In this document: positions 1-8,528 of the stretch, one piece after another
How the letters are laid out: each line of letters begins with the position of its first letter
How positions within the stretch are numbered: the stretch's first letter is position 1
Assembly: GCA_016717165.1 (NCBI GenBank)
Contig: JADKGA010000002.1
Span: forward strand, 434,001 to 498,000
Direction: 5' to 3'
DNA length: 64,000 nt
Origin: Candidatus Lutibacillus vidarii
Lineage (GTDB): Bacteria > Actinomycetota > Actinomycetes > Actinomycetales > Dermatophilaceae
Made by a program: the position numbers and the translations under genes
The notes under the pieces: generated by a model
What the model saw: only the letters and a program-made list of their open reading frames with translations
Databases searched by the model: none
Told to the model about the DNA's origin: nothing

Positions 1-519
1 GGCTTCGAGATCTTCTGCAGCCCCGCCGACGCGCCGGCGATCTGGGCGGCGGTCAGCGCGGCCGGTGCGGACCAGGGGCTGATCCCCTGCGGGCTGGCCT
101 GCCGCGACTCGCTGCGCCTCGAGGCCGCGATGCCGCTCTACGGCAACGAGCTGTCCGTCGAGCTGACGCCCCATGAGGCGGGGCTGGGCCGGATCGTCGG
201 GCTCAAGAAGGCCGGGGACTTCGTCGGCAAGGCCGCCCTCGCCGAGCGGGCCACCCACCCGGTCGCCCGGATCCGGGTCGGGCTGCACCCGGAGGGCCGC
301 CGGGCACCGCGCTCGGGGTACCCCGTCCTCGACGCCGACGGGACGGTCGTCGGCACGGTGACCAGCGGTGCCCCCTCACCCACGCTGGGCCACCCCATCG
401 CGATGGCGTATGTCGACACCGCGCACTCCGAGCCGGGCACCGAGCTGGTCGTCGACGTCCGCGGCACGCGCGTCCCGGCGACGGTGGTCTCGCTTCCGTT
501 CTACGCTCGGACTCGGTGA
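1..519 (+). CDS. gcvT: Aminomethyltransferase (glycine cleavage T-protein), C-terminal part
   Basis: The T-protein takes the aminomethyl group from the lipoyl arm of GcvH, passes a methylene to tetrahydrofolate and releases ammonia. The frame is open from base 1, so only the last 172 residues are inside the window and the start is off the left edge. Visible family features are RDSLRLEAAMPLYGNEL, the stretch closing the folate-binding domain, then GRIVGLKK and the C-terminal barrel containing GTVTSGAPSPTLGHPIAMAYV in two overlapping pieces (TVTSGAPSP and GHPIAMAYV). gcvH follows after 91 bp and glyA after that, which supports the assignment. Confidence 0.93.
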   Translation, partial: GFEIFCSPADAPAIWAAVSAAGADQGLIPCGLACRDSLRLEAAMPLYGNELSVELTPHEAGLGRIVGLKKAGDFVGKAALAERATHPVARIRVGLHPEGRRAPRSGYPVLDADGTVVGTVTSGAPSPTLGHPIAMAYVDTAHSEPGTELVVDVRGTRVPATVVSLPFYARTR

Positions 520-610
520 CCGACACCGCGCCCGAGTCGCACCAGTCCGCCCGAACGCCCACCCCGCTTTGACCCTCTCGTCCGCAGACCCACCCCACGA
601 AGGAGCACCC

Positions 611-982
611 ATGTCCGTCCCGACCGAGCTGCTGTACACCGCCGAGCACGAGTGGCTGCGCGTCGACGGCGACAGCGCGACGATCGGCATCACCGACCAC
701 GCGGCGTCGGCCCTCGGCGATGTCGTCTATGTCGACCTGCCGTCGGTGGGCTCGGCCGTCACCGCCGGCGAGCCGTGCGGCGAGGTCGAGTCGACCAAGT
801 CGGTCAGCGACCTGTACTCGCCGGTCACCGGCGAGGTCACCGCGGTCAACGAGGCCCTGGCCGACGACCCGTCCGCGGTGAACACGGACCCCTATGGCGC
901 GGGCTGGATGTTCACCGTGGCGGTCACCGCCACCGGCGAGACCATGGACGCCGCCGCCTACTCCGCCCTGATCGAAGGCTGA
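611..982 (+). CDS. gcvH: Glycine cleavage system H protein
   Basis: GcvH is the lipoylated shuttle protein of the glycine cleavage complex. The protein is 123 residues, normal for the family. The lipoyl-lysine motif is ESTKSVSDLYSPVTG, with the modified lysine at about residue 63, and the N-terminus ELLYTAEHEWLRV is typical. The ATG at 611 is preceded by GAAGGAG at good spacing. It lies between gcvT and glyA; glyA starts only 2 bp after its stop, so the three are probably co-transcribed and balance glycine, serine and one-carbon folates. Confidence 0.97.
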   Translation: MSVPTELLYTAEHEWLRVDGDSATIGITDHAASALGDVVYVDLPSVGSAVTAGEPCGEVESTKSVSDLYSPVTGEVTAVNEALADDPSAVNTDPYGAGWMFTVAVTATGETMDAAAYSALIEG

Positions 983-984
983 CC

Positions 985-2256
985 GTGGACGTCCTCAACG
1001 ACCCGCTCGCCATCGTCGACCCCCAGGTCGCCGCCGCACTGGCCGCCGAGCGCGACCGTCAGGAGTCGACCCTGGAGATGATCGCCAGCGAGAACTTCGC
1101 GCCGGTCGCGGTGCTCCAGGCCCAGGGCTCGGTGGCGACCAACAAGTACGCCGAGGGTTACCCGGGCCGGCGGTACTACGGCGGCTGCGAGCACGTCGAC
1201 GTCATCGAGGCGCTCGCCATCGAGCGCATCTGCTCGTTGTTCGGTTCGGCATACGCCAATGTCCAGCCGCACTCCGGGGCACAGGCCAATACCGCGGTCT
1301 TCTTCGCCCTGCTCCAGCCGGGCGACACGATCATGGGCCTGGACCTGGCCAACGGTGGGCACCTCACCCACGGGATGCGGATCAACTACTCGGGCAAGAT
1401 GTTCACGGTCGTGCCCTACCACGTCGACGGCGCCGGCCTGGTCGACATGGACGAGGTCGCCGCGCTGGCCCGGGAGCACAAGCCGACGATGATCATCGCC
1501 GGCTGGTCGGCCTACCCGCGCCAGCTCGACTTCGCCCGGTTCCGTGAGATCGCCGACGAGGTCGGCGCCTACCTCATGGTCGACATGGCGCACTTCGCCG
1601 GCCTGGTCGCCGCGGGGCTGCACCCCAACCCGGTGCCGCACGCCCACGTGACGACCTCGACGACGCACAAGACCCTCGGTGGGCCGCGCGGCGGGATCAT
1701 CCTCACCAACGACGAGGCGCTGGCCAAGAAGATGAACTCGGCGGTCTTCCCCGGCATGCAGGGTGGCCCGCTCGAGCACGTCATCGCCGCCAAGGCGGTG
1801 TCCTTCCTCGTCGCTGCGGGTGAGGAGTTCAAGGACCGGCAGCGGCGCACCCTGTCCGGCGCCAAGATCCTCGCCGAGCGGCTCCTCGCCGAGGACGCCC
1901 GCGCGGCCGGGGTCAAGGTGCTCTCCGGCGGCACCGACGTCCACCTCGTCCTCGTCGACCTTGTCGACTCGGTGCTCGACGGGCGGCAGGCCGAGGACCG
2001 GCTGCACACCATCGGCATCACCGTCAACCGCAACGCCGTCCCCAACGACCCGCGCCCGCCGATGGTCACCTCGGGGCTGCGGATCGGCACCCCGGCGCTG
2101 GCGACCCGCGGCTTCCAGGACGAGGACTTCCGCGAGGTTTCCGACGTCATCGCCCTGGCCCTGCAGCCCGAGCTCGACGACGAGGCGGTCGCCGCGCTCA
2201 AGGCCCGCACCGCCGCGCTGGCGGCCAAGTACCCCTTGTACGCATCGCTGCGGTGA
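985..2256 (+). CDS. glyA: Serine hydroxymethyltransferase
   Basis: PLP enzyme that interconverts serine and glycine with transfer of a one-carbon unit to tetrahydrofolate. The 423-residue protein has the N-terminal ESTLEMIASENF motif, the tyrosine-containing EGYPGRRYYGGCE motif and the PLP-lysine motif TTSTTHKTLGGPRGG (lysine near residue 229). The start is a GTG at 985, 2 bp after the gcvH stop; earlier in-frame codons lie inside gcvH and are shadow. Position after gcvTH suggests coordinated glycine/serine flux. No anomalies seen. Confidence 0.97.
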   Translation: MDVLNDPLAIVDPQVAAALAAERDRQESTLEMIASENFAPVAVLQAQGSVATNKYAEGYPGRRYYGGCEHVDVIEALAIERICSLFGSAYANVQPHSGAQANTAVFFALLQPGDTIMGLDLANGGHLTHGMRINYSGKMFTVVPYHVDGAGLVDMDEVAALAREHKPTMIIAGWSAYPRQLDFARFREIADEVGAYLMVDMAHFAGLVAAGLHPNPVPHAHVTTSTTHKTLGGPRGGIILTNDEALAKKMNSAVFPGMQGGPLEHVIAAKAVSFLVAAGEEFKDRQRRTLSGAKILAERLLAEDARAAGVKVLSGGTDVHLVLVDLVDSVLDGRQAEDRLHTIGITVNRNAVPNDPRPPMVTSGLRIGTPALATRGFQDEDFREVSDVIALALQPELDDEAVAALKARTAALAAKYPLYASLR

Positions 2257-2311
2257 CGCCGACGCCTCGGCGCCATACCCTCGTCTTCTCACCCTCGGCG
2301 AGGAGGCCGGT

Positions 2312-3682
2312 ATGGCGCTGAGCGTGTTCGACCTGTTCTCCGTCGGCATCGGCCCGTCGAGCTCGCACACCGTCGGCCCGATGCGCGCCGCGCACCGCTT
2401 CGTCGCCGGGCTGGAGCGCGACGGGCTGGTCGACCGGGCCGATGAGGTGATCGTCGACCTCTACGGTTCGCTCGGGGCCACCGGCAAGGGCCATGGCACC
2501 GACACCGCGGTCCTCCTCGGTCTGGCTGGTCATGTCCCCGAGACGGTGGACCCGCGCGCGGTCCAGGGGCTGCTCGACGGCATCCGCACCTCCGGTCGGC
2601 TCGCCCTCGGCGGTCGGCACGACATCTCGTATGACGAACCGAGACACCTCCGCTGGCACCCGCTGACCCGGCTGCCGGCTCACCCGAACGGGATGACCTT
2701 CATCGCCCGCAGCAAGGGCGAGGTGATCCGGGAGCGGGAGTACTACTCGATCGGCGGCGGCTTCGTCGTGGCGTCGGAGGAGACCGTCGACGATGCCGTC
2801 GTCCACGACCACACCCCGATCGCCCACCCCTTCCAGACCGGCGACGAGCTGCTCGCGCGGTGTGAGGACAGCGGGAAGTCGATCGCCGGGGTGATGCTCG
2901 ACAACGAGCTGTCCTGGCGCACCGAGGCCGAGGTCCGTGACGGCCTGCTGCACATCTGGTCGGTCATGGAGGAGTGCATCCACAACGGCCTCTACACCGA
3001 GGGCATCCTCCCCGGTCCGCTCCGGGTCCGGCGCCGGGCCCCCGAGCTGGTCCGAAGGCTCGCCGTCGAGGTGGACAGTGGCGACCCGCTGCGTGGGATG
3101 GACTGGATCACCCTCTACGCGCTCGCGGTCAACGAGGAGAACGCCGCCGGGGGTCGGGTCGTCACGGCACCGACGAATGGCGCGGCCGGGATCGTCCCTG
3201 CTGTGCTGAAGTACTACACCGAGTTCGTTCCCGGGGCGAACGACTTCGGCGTCGTCCGCTTCCTGCTCACCGCGGGGGCGATCGGGGTCATCTACAAGGA
3301 GTGCGCGTCGATCTCGGGGGCCGAGGTGGGGTGCCAGGGTGAGGTCGGCTCCGCGTGCTCGATGGCCGCCGGCGCGTACGCCGCGGTCCTCGGCGGCACG
3401 CCCGCCCAGGTCGAGAATGCCGCGGAGATCGGGATGGAGCACAACCTGGGGCTGACCTGCGACCCGGTCGGTGGACTCGTCCAGGTGCCCTGCATCGAGC
3501 GCAATGCCGTCGCGGCGGTCCAGGCCATCACGGCGGCGCGGACCGCGCTGCGCGGTGACGGCACGCACGTCGTGTCGCTCGACACCGTCGTCAAGACGAT
3601 GCGCGACACCGGCCGGGACATGAAGTCCAAGTACAAGGAGACCGCCCGGGGCGGCCTGGCCGTCAACGTTATCGAGTGCTGA
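2312..3682 (+). CDS. sdaA: L-serine ammonia-lyase, single-chain iron-sulfur type
   Basis: Deaminates L-serine to pyruvate and ammonia using a [4Fe-4S] cluster. The 456-residue protein has the N-terminal signature FSVGIGPSSSHTVGPMRAAH, the central TNGAAGIVPAVL, and cysteines in VGCQGEVGSACSMAAGA and LTCDPVGG that fit the cluster ligands. Both alpha and beta halves are fused, as usual in actinobacteria. The ATG at 2312 follows GGCGAGGAGG. It is 55 bp downstream of glyA on the same strand, extending the glycine-to-serine-to-pyruvate route. It converges with the next gene, with only 7 bp between stops. Confidence 0.95.
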   Translation: MALSVFDLFSVGIGPSSSHTVGPMRAAHRFVAGLERDGLVDRADEVIVDLYGSLGATGKGHGTDTAVLLGLAGHVPETVDPRAVQGLLDGIRTSGRLALGGRHDISYDEPRHLRWHPLTRLPAHPNGMTFIARSKGEVIREREYYSIGGGFVVASEETVDDAVVHDHTPIAHPFQTGDELLARCEDSGKSIAGVMLDNELSWRTEAEVRDGLLHIWSVMEECIHNGLYTEGILPGPLRVRRRAPELVRRLAVEVDSGDPLRGMDWITLYALAVNEENAAGGRVVTAPTNGAAGIVPAVLKYYTEFVPGANDFGVVRFLLTAGAIGVIYKECASISGAEVGCQGEVGSACSMAAGAYAAVLGGTPAQVENAAEIGMEHNLGLTCDPVGGLVQVPCIERNAVAAVQAITAARTALRGDGTHVVSLDTVVKTMRDTGRDMKSKYKETARGGLAVNVIEC

Positions 3683-3689
3683 GCGACGC

Positions 3690-4886
3690 TCAGGCCTCCC
3701 GGGCCTCCCGGGCTGCAGCCTCGTCCGCGTCCGACTCGTCGCCCTCCGGCGGTGCGAAGACCGCGTCGTCGAGCTCGGCCACCTCGTACTTGTTGGCGTA
3801 GATGTCGAAGAGCGCGAGCATCAGCGCGGCCATCGGCACCGCCACGAAGGCGCCACCGACCCCGAACAGGGACGCCCCGAACATCACCGCGGCGAAGGAG
3901 ACCGCGGGGTGGACATCGACCGCAGAGGCGCTGATCCGCGGCTCGAGGGTGACATTCTCGATCTGCTGGTAGACCAGGGCGAAGGCGAGGACGGCGACCC
4001 CCTGCCAGGGCTGCGGGCCGACCAGGCCGATGAGCACCGGCAGGGCGATGGCGATATAGGTGCCGACCGTGGGGACGAACTGGGCGACGACGCCGGTCCA
4101 GATGCCCAGGGCCAGCCAGTACGGCATCCCGATGATGAGCATGAAGATCGCCGCGGCCCCGCCGCAGACGGCAGCGAGGACGAGGCGGGCTGCGACATAC
4201 CCGCCGGTCTTGCGCACCGAGAGGGACCAGACGGTGTCGATGATCTCCTGGCGGTCCGGCGGGAAGAGCTGGGCCATCCAGTTCCGCAGCCGGGGCGCGT
4301 CGGCGGAGAAGTAGAAGGTGAAGAAGGCGAAGGTCAGCGTCCCGAAGGCGGCCGAGAGCACCTGGATGACGAAGCCGAGCAGCCCGCCGGCGACACTCGT
4401 CGCGACGGAGGTGAGCGTCCCGGCGCCCAGGCCGAGCTTGTCGAGGACGTCCTGGTAGCTGATCGACGCGCCGAAGCGCTGGTTAACCCAGGTCACCGCG
4501 GACTGGGCGAGATCGGGCAGGGTCGTCGCGAAGGTCGCGATCTGCTCGCCGAGCAGCCGGCCGAAGGCGACGAGGAAGACCAGGCCCGCCAGCCCCACGC
4601 CGACCATGACGAGCAGGGCCGCCTTGCCCCGGGACATGTGCTGACTGAGCCAGCCGACGGCCGGCTCCATGGCGACGCTGGCGATGAAGGAGAAGACGAG
4701 GGTGAAGATGACATTGCCGCCGTCGGCGAGCACCCAGCGCAGCACTGCGGCCGCCGCGAGGACGCCGACGACGACCCAGCCGGCCCGCCACAGGTCGCCC
4801 GGGACGACACGCAGCCGCACGTACTGGTCGGGGTCGGTGGTCACGCGGGTCGATCGGGGTCGGGGGGGCGCCATACCGGACATCAT
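3690..4886 (-). CDS. AI-2E family (PerM/YdiK-type) membrane permease
   Basis: Predicted integral membrane protein of 398 residues with about eight hydrophobic segments, the repeated glycine-rich loops (GGNVIFTLVFSFIASVAMEP, FVPTVGTYIAIALPVLIG) and the C-terminal segment GVGGAFVAVPMAALM characteristic of the AI-2E transporter family (Pfam PF01594). The C-terminus is a charged Asp/Glu/Ala tail. Family members have been linked to export of autoinducer-2 or to cation/proton antiport, but substrate is not deducible. Start codon is uncertain: two ATGs lie at the N-terminus (4886 and 4883). It is monocistronic and convergent with sdaA. Confidence 0.88.
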   Translation of the reverse strand: MMSGMAPPRPRSTRVTTDPDQYVRLRVVPGDLWRAGWVVVGVLAAAAVLRWVLADGGNVIFTLVFSFIASVAMEPAVGWLSQHMSRGKAALLVMVGVGLAGLVFLVAFGRLLGEQIATFATTLPDLAQSAVTWVNQRFGASISYQDVLDKLGLGAGTLTSVATSVAGGLLGFVIQVLSAAFGTLTFAFFTFYFSADAPRLRNWMAQLFPPDRQEIIDTVWSLSVRKTGGYVAARLVLAAVCGGAAAIFMLIIGMPYWLALGIWTGVVAQFVPTVGTYIAIALPVLIGLVGPQPWQGVAVLAFALVYQQIENVTLEPRISASAVDVHPAVSFAAVMFGASLFGVGGAFVAVPMAALMLALFDIYANKYEVAELDDAVFAPPEGDESDADEAAAREAREA

Positions 4887-4995
4887 GCCTGCCGCCGGGG
4901 CGGCCGACCCGATTTCACCGCGGCCTGCCCGAGCGTGTACCCTCGACGCGGCGCCGGAAGGCCCTGTGCGAAGGCGCAGGACCCCCGCAGGCCAG

Positions 4996-5068
4996 GCCCC
5001 CTTAGCTCAGTCGGCAGAGCGTTTCCATGGTAAGGAAAAGGTCGTCGGTTCGATTCCGACAGGGGGCT
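4996..5068 (+). tRNA. tRNA-Thr (anticodon GGT)
   Basis: Cloverleaf read directly: acceptor GCCCCCT pairs with AGGGGGC at 5061-5067, discriminator T at 5068, D arm AGCTCAGTCGGCAGAGC, anticodon stem TTTCC/GGAAA around loop ATGGTAA giving anticodon GGT, and T arm GTCGGTTCGATTCCGAC. CCA is not encoded. It is followed 42 bp later by tRNA-Met, an arrangement frequently seen upstream of rpmG in actinobacteria. Confidence 0.96.
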
Positions 5069-5110
5069 CCGACCGAGGTCGCGCACGTTCGTGGCGGCAC
5101 ATCGGTCCAC

Positions 5111-5184
5111 GGCGGGATAGCTCAGCTGGTCAGAGCGCACGACTCATAATCGTGAGGTCGCGGGATCGAGCCCCGCTCCCGCTA
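5111..5184 (+). tRNA. tRNA-Met (elongator, anticodon CAT)
   Basis: Acceptor GGCGGGA pairs with TCCCGCT at 5177-5183 with a G-U pair at position 1-72, which marks this as an elongator rather than the initiator tRNA. The anticodon stem CACGA/TCGTG encloses CTCATAA, anticodon CAT. The T stem is GCGGG/CCCGC with loop ATCGAGC, so position 54 is A instead of the usual T. CCA is not encoded. Confidence 0.95.
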
Positions 5185-5297
5185 CGGCTGGGATTCGGCC
5201 GCGCCCCAAGCGCTGGCGTATCCTGGACCCTTGTGCCGCCGTACGCTGCGCGCGGCACCCTCCGACCGCCGAGCACGACCCCGAGAGCAGGTAGACC

Positions 5298-5468
5298 GTG
5301 GCCAGCAAGACCACCGACGTCCGTCCGAAGATCACCCTGGCGTGCGTGGACTGCAAGGACCGCAACTACATCACCAAGAAGAACCGGCGCAACGACCCGG
5401 ACCGTCTGGAGATGAAGAAGTTCTGCCCCAAGTGCGGCAAGCACACCGCCCACCGCGAGACCCGCTGA
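5298..5468 (+). CDS. rpmG: 50S ribosomal protein L33, zinc-ribbon type
   Basis: Small 56-residue protein of the large ribosomal subunit. Two CxxC pairs (CVDC and CPKC) form the zinc ribbon, so this is the C+ (zinc-containing) form; actinobacteria often carry a zinc-free paralogue elsewhere. Start is the GTG at 5298 following AGCAGGTAG; the typical N-terminus ASKTTDVRPKITLAC follows. It lies between the tRNA pair and hadA-hadB, the arrangement seen in many actinobacteria including mycobacteria. Confidence 0.96.
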   Translation: MASKTTDVRPKITLACVDCKDRNYITKKNRRNDPDRLEMKKFCPKCGKHTAHRETR

Positions 5469-5506
5469 CCGCTCCGCTCGCGCCGACCTCCGGCGCGCCA
5501 TCCGCC

Positions 5507-5536
5507 CTGCTCCCCGCCGGTCCGGCTGGGGAGCAG
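5507..5536 (+). terminator. Probable rpmG terminator
   Basis: Inverted repeat CTGCTCCCC (5507-5515) / GGGGAGCAG (5528-5536) with a 12-nt loop, followed by a weakly T-containing tail. It sits between rpmG and hadA. Confidence 0.5.
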
Positions 5537-5592
5537 CGCTGTCTTCGGGCGCAGGAGGCTCCCCTTGGGGGAGGCCCGTTAGGGTGGTCACC

Positions 5593-6042
5593 ATGGCTGT
5601 GAACCCCGCCTTCGCCGGGCGCACCTTCCCGCCCACGGCCCCGTATGTCGTCTCGGCGGCCAAGATCCGCGAGTTCGCCGAGGCGGTGGGTGCTGCGGAC
5701 CCGGTCCACGTCGACCCGCAGGTCGCCCGCGAGCGCGGGTACGCCGACGTCATCGCCCCCCCGACCTTCGCCGTGCTCATCGCCCAGCTCTGCGACCACC
5801 AGCTCATCGTCGACCCGGACGCCGGCATCGACTTCAGCCGGGTGGTCCACGGCGAGCAGAAGTTCGTCCACCACCGCCCGCTCACCGCTGGCGACGTCGT
5901 CGTCGGGACGCTCACCGTGGACTCGATCCGCCAGGCCGGTGGCCACTCCATGGTCGTCACCCGCAGCGAGCTGACCAGCGCCGGCGGCGAACCGCTGACC
6001 ACCGCGACCTCGACCATCGTCGTCCGGGGGGAGGGGTCATGA
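5593..6042 (+). CDS. hadA: HadA-like (3R)-hydroxyacyl-ACP dehydratase subunit (FAS1-like dehydratase domain)
   Basis: Hotdog-fold protein, about 149 residues, matching the N-terminal FAS1-like dehydratase domain family (PF13452) that in mycobacteria forms HadA, the substrate-binding partner of the HadB dehydratase in FAS-II. Visible features are the N-terminal YVVSAAKIREFAEAVGAADP and the loop VIAPPTFAVLI. The stop overlaps the hadB start (ATGA), so the subunits are translationally coupled. Start is either ATG 5593 or GTG 5584, 9 bp earlier and closer to a GGGGGAGG stretch. In a non-mycolate organism it probably acts on ordinary or polyketide-like acyl chains; that role is inference. Confidence 0.88.
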   Translation: MAVNPAFAGRTFPPTAPYVVSAAKIREFAEAVGAADPVHVDPQVARERGYADVIAPPTFAVLIAQLCDHQLIVDPDAGIDFSRVVHGEQKFVHHRPLTAGDVVVGTLTVDSIRQAGGHSMVVTRSELTSAGGEPLTTATSTIVVRGEGS

Positions 6043-6464
6043 GCGTGCGCCGGTTCGCCGAGGTCTCCGTCGGTGAGGCTCTGCCGGCCCTGACCGTCCA
6101 TGTCGACCGGGCGCGGCTCGTCCAGTACGCCGGGGCCTCGCTGGACCGCAACCGGATCCACTGGGACGAGCGCTTCGCCGTCTCGGTCGGGCTGCCGGAC
6201 GTCATCGCCCACGGGATGTTCACCATGGGCAGCGCCATCGAGATCGTCAGCGCCTGGGTCGGCGACGCCGGGCGGGTGGTCGAGTACTCCACCCGGTTCA
6301 CCAAGCCCGTCGTCGTCCCCTATGCCGAGGGCGCCGACCTCGCCGTGACCGGGGTGGTCACCGCCACCGACGAGACGACCCGGCGCGCCACCGTCGAGCT
6401 CGGGGTGACCTGCGGGCCGGACAAGGTGCTCGGCCGCTGCCTCGCCGTCGTCCAGCTCGACTAG
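6039..6464 (+). CDS. hadB: HadB-like MaoC dehydratase, catalytic subunit
   Basis: 141-residue single hotdog-domain MaoC protein. The hydratase-2 motif is seen as GASLDRNRIHWDERFA, with the catalytic aspartate and histidine spaced as D-x4-H; the usual proline of NPIH is arginine here. It dehydrates (3R)-hydroxyacyl thioesters and would pair with the upstream HadA-like chain, whose stop codon it overlaps. murB follows 16 bp after its stop. The hadAB-murB order is conserved in actinobacteria, probably as one operon. Confidence 0.9.
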   Translation: MSVRRFAEVSVGEALPALTVHVDRARLVQYAGASLDRNRIHWDERFAVSVGLPDVIAHGMFTMGSAIEIVSAWVGDAGRVVEYSTRFTKPVVVPYAEGADLAVTGVVTATDETTRRATVELGVTCGPDKVLGRCLAVVQLD

Positions 6465-6480
6465 CCGCGGACCGGACCCG

Positions 6481-7581
6481 ATGACGGTGACCGAGCAGGT
6501 CGACGTCCCGCTCGCCCCGCTGACGACCATGCGCGTCGGTGGCCCGGCCGCGCGGCTCGTCACGGTGACGACGACCGACGAGCTGGTCGACGCGGTCCGC
6601 GAGGCCGACGACGCGGAGGTGCCCGTCCTGGTCCTCAGCGGCGGCTCGAATGTCGTCATCAGCGATGCCGGCTTCGCGGGAACGGTCGTCAAGGTCGCGA
6701 CGACGGGCGTGCGGGTCGAGTCCGCCGACCGGTGCAGCGGTGCCTTCGTCCGGGTCGCCGCCGGTGAGAGCTGGGACGACCTCGTCGAGCGGGCCGTCGC
6801 GGAGGGCTGGGTGGGGGTCGAGGCGCTGTCCGGCATACCGGGGTGTGCCGGGACCACCCCGGTCCAGAATGTCGGCGCCTACGGCCAGGAGGTCGCGCAG
6901 ACCATCGCCACCGTTCGGGTCTGGGACCGTCAGGCCCGCGCGGTCCGCAGCGTCGCGGCCGCGGACTGCGGCTTCGGCTACCGCACGTCGACCTTCAAGT
7001 CCGCCACCTACGGCGGCACCGGCCGGTATGTCGTCCTCGACGTCGCCTTCCAGCTCTCGCTCGGGGACTTGTCGACCCCGATCCGGTATGCCGACCTCGC
7101 GACCGGCCTCGGGGTGGCGCTGGGGGAGCGGGCCCCGCTGAGGCAGGTGCGGGAGGCGGTCCTGGAGCAGCGGCGTCGCCGGGGCATGGTCCTGGACGCC
7201 GCAGACCACGACACGTGGAGCTGCGGGTCCTTCTTCACCAACCCGGTGCTCACCCCTGAGCGGCTCGAGGCACTGCAGGCCCGGGTGGCCGGGCAGCTCG
7301 GGGACGGCGTCCTCGCTCCGGTCTACCCCGGCGGTCCAGGGCTGGTGAAGACGAGCGCGGCGTGGCTCATCGAGCGGGCCGGGTTCGGGAAGGGCTTCGG
7401 CATGCCGGGGCCGGCGACCCTGTCGACCAAGCACACCCTCGCGGTGACCAACCGCGGTGGCGCGACCGCTGCCGACATCCTCGCGCTGGCGCGCACCGTC
7501 CGGGACGGCGTGGCCGACCGGTTCGGGGTGGTCCTCGAGAACGAGCCGGTCCTCGTCGGCCTCGACCTCGGCGGCGAATGA
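6481..7581 (+). CDS. murB: UDP-N-acetylenolpyruvoylglucosamine reductase
   Basis: FAD-dependent enzyme that reduces UDP-GlcNAc-enolpyruvate to UDP-MurNAc with NADPH, committing GlcNAc to peptidoglycan. The 366-residue protein shows the FAD-binding LVLSGGSNVVISDAGFAG, the substrate loop GYRTSTFK, the catalytic serine motif CGSFFTNP and the C-terminal glutamate motif LENEPVLVG. Length fits the long (type I) actinobacterial form. ATG 6481 is 16 bp after hadB. No anomaly. Confidence 0.96.
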   Translation: MTVTEQVDVPLAPLTTMRVGGPAARLVTVTTTDELVDAVREADDAEVPVLVLSGGSNVVISDAGFAGTVVKVATTGVRVESADRCSGAFVRVAAGESWDDLVERAVAEGWVGVEALSGIPGCAGTTPVQNVGAYGQEVAQTIATVRVWDRQARAVRSVAAADCGFGYRTSTFKSATYGGTGRYVVLDVAFQLSLGDLSTPIRYADLATGLGVALGERAPLRQVREAVLEQRRRRGMVLDAADHDTWSCGSFFTNPVLTPERLEALQARVAGQLGDGVLAPVYPGGPGLVKTSAAWLIERAGFGKGFGMPGPATLSTKHTLAVTNRGGATAADILALARTVRDGVADRFGVVLENEPVLVGLDLGGE

Positions 7582-7665
7582 CCCCAGCCCGGCCAGGAGG
7601 CAGTGAACTCGAGCCTTCGTCCGGGTGGACTGGGCACGGACGCAGCTCATGGACGCCCGAGGCCG

Positions 7666-7693
7666 CTGATGGCATCGCGCTCGATGCCATCAG
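7666..7693 (+). terminator. Perfect 12-bp hairpin after murB
   Basis: CTGATGGCATCG (7666-7677), loop CGCT, CGATGCCATCAG (7682-7693). There is no T tract, so it may be a terminator for murB or for the converging lipoprotein gene, or a remnant repeat. A tandem duplication follows directly. Confidence 0.4.
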
Positions 7694-7698
7694 CGCCA

Positions 7699-7726
7699 CT
7701 GGAGTCCACGAGCTGGAGTCCACGAG
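7699..7726. repeat. Tandem 14-bp direct repeat
   Basis: CTGGAGTCCACGAG occurs twice back to back (7699-7712 and 7713-7726), immediately after the 7666-7693 hairpin and before the lipoprotein gene end. Confidence 0.9.
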
Positions 7727-7777
7727 CGCAGGTCCCGAGCAGCGGTGCGGGCCCCCTGGGTGCCCGGGCAGGTCCGC

Positions 7778-8443
7778 TCAGGTGAGCGGGACCGTGAAGG
7801 TCTTCGCGGGAATGGTCTCCCCGCCGGAGACGACCGTCGTGGGTCGGGTGTAGATGAGGCTGAGCGCCTTGGCGCCGATGGGCTCGATCTTGAAGACCAG
7901 CCATCCCGTCGCGGACTTCCCGTAGGGCAGCGTCGCCGGGAGGATCGGCATCGACTCGGCCACGAGGGTGGCATCGATGACCGGGTCGACGAGATTGGGC
8001 AGGCGCGCGCCGGAGCCGAGCGTGAACATGTCCGGCGAGAGCGACGCGGTGTATGCCGTGCCCGCCTGCCAGGTCATCTGGACGGCGACGAGCTCGAAGA
8101 GCCCCGCGGCAACGGTGTCGCCCTGCGGCCAGGCCCAGCCCCGCTGGACCTGGCGGACCGTGATGACGTGGCCAAGGGCCGGGTCGGTGATCGACGCGCG
8201 GACCGCGACCGTCGCCGTCGGGCCCGCCGGGGCGGTCGGTGTGGTCGCCGACGGGGTGCCCGGATCGGTGGGGGCCGAGCTCGACCCCCCAGGCTGCGAC
8301 GTCGGCGACGTCGGCGACGTCGAGCTGAGGTCACTGGTGGACGTGGCACCGCCGCCCTCAGCCCCGGCGCTGCCGGTGCACCCGGACAGCGCGACCAGGG
8401 CGGCAGCGGCGAACGCAGCCAGCACCTGGCGAGCGATGGACAT
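7778..8443 (-). CDS. Secreted lipoprotein with a C-terminal beta-sandwich domain (DUF4352-like)
   Basis: 221-residue protein with a lipoprotein signal: a short positive N-terminus, a hydrophobic run and the lipobox LSGC at about residue 22. A low-complexity Ser/Thr/Pro linker follows, then a domain from about residue 80 to the end whose content (ALGHVITVRQVQRGW..., YGKSATGWLVFKI) resembles the DUF4352/immunoprotective extracellular domains often found on actinobacterial lipoproteins. ATG 8443 is preceded by AGGAGG at 7-nt spacing, which decides it over an upstream in-frame start. Cell-surface anchored; function unknown. It is on the strand opposite to murB and convergent with it. Confidence 0.8.
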   Translation of the reverse strand: MSIARQVLAAFAAAALVALSGCTGSAGAEGGGATSTSDLSSTSPTSPTSQPGGSSSAPTDPGTPSATTPTAPAGPTATVAVRASITDPALGHVITVRQVQRGWAWPQGDTVAAGLFELVAVQMTWQAGTAYTASLSPDMFTLGSGARLPNLVDPVIDATLVAESMPILPATLPYGKSATGWLVFKIEPIGAKALSLIYTRPTTVVSGGETIPAKTFTVPLT

Positions 8444-8528
8444 GGCCGTTCCTCCTGGCACCCCGAGCCGGCGGCCCGAACGAGTCGTGAGCGACCCAGC
8501 ATCCTCGATGCCGGCCGGGTCCGCCAAA

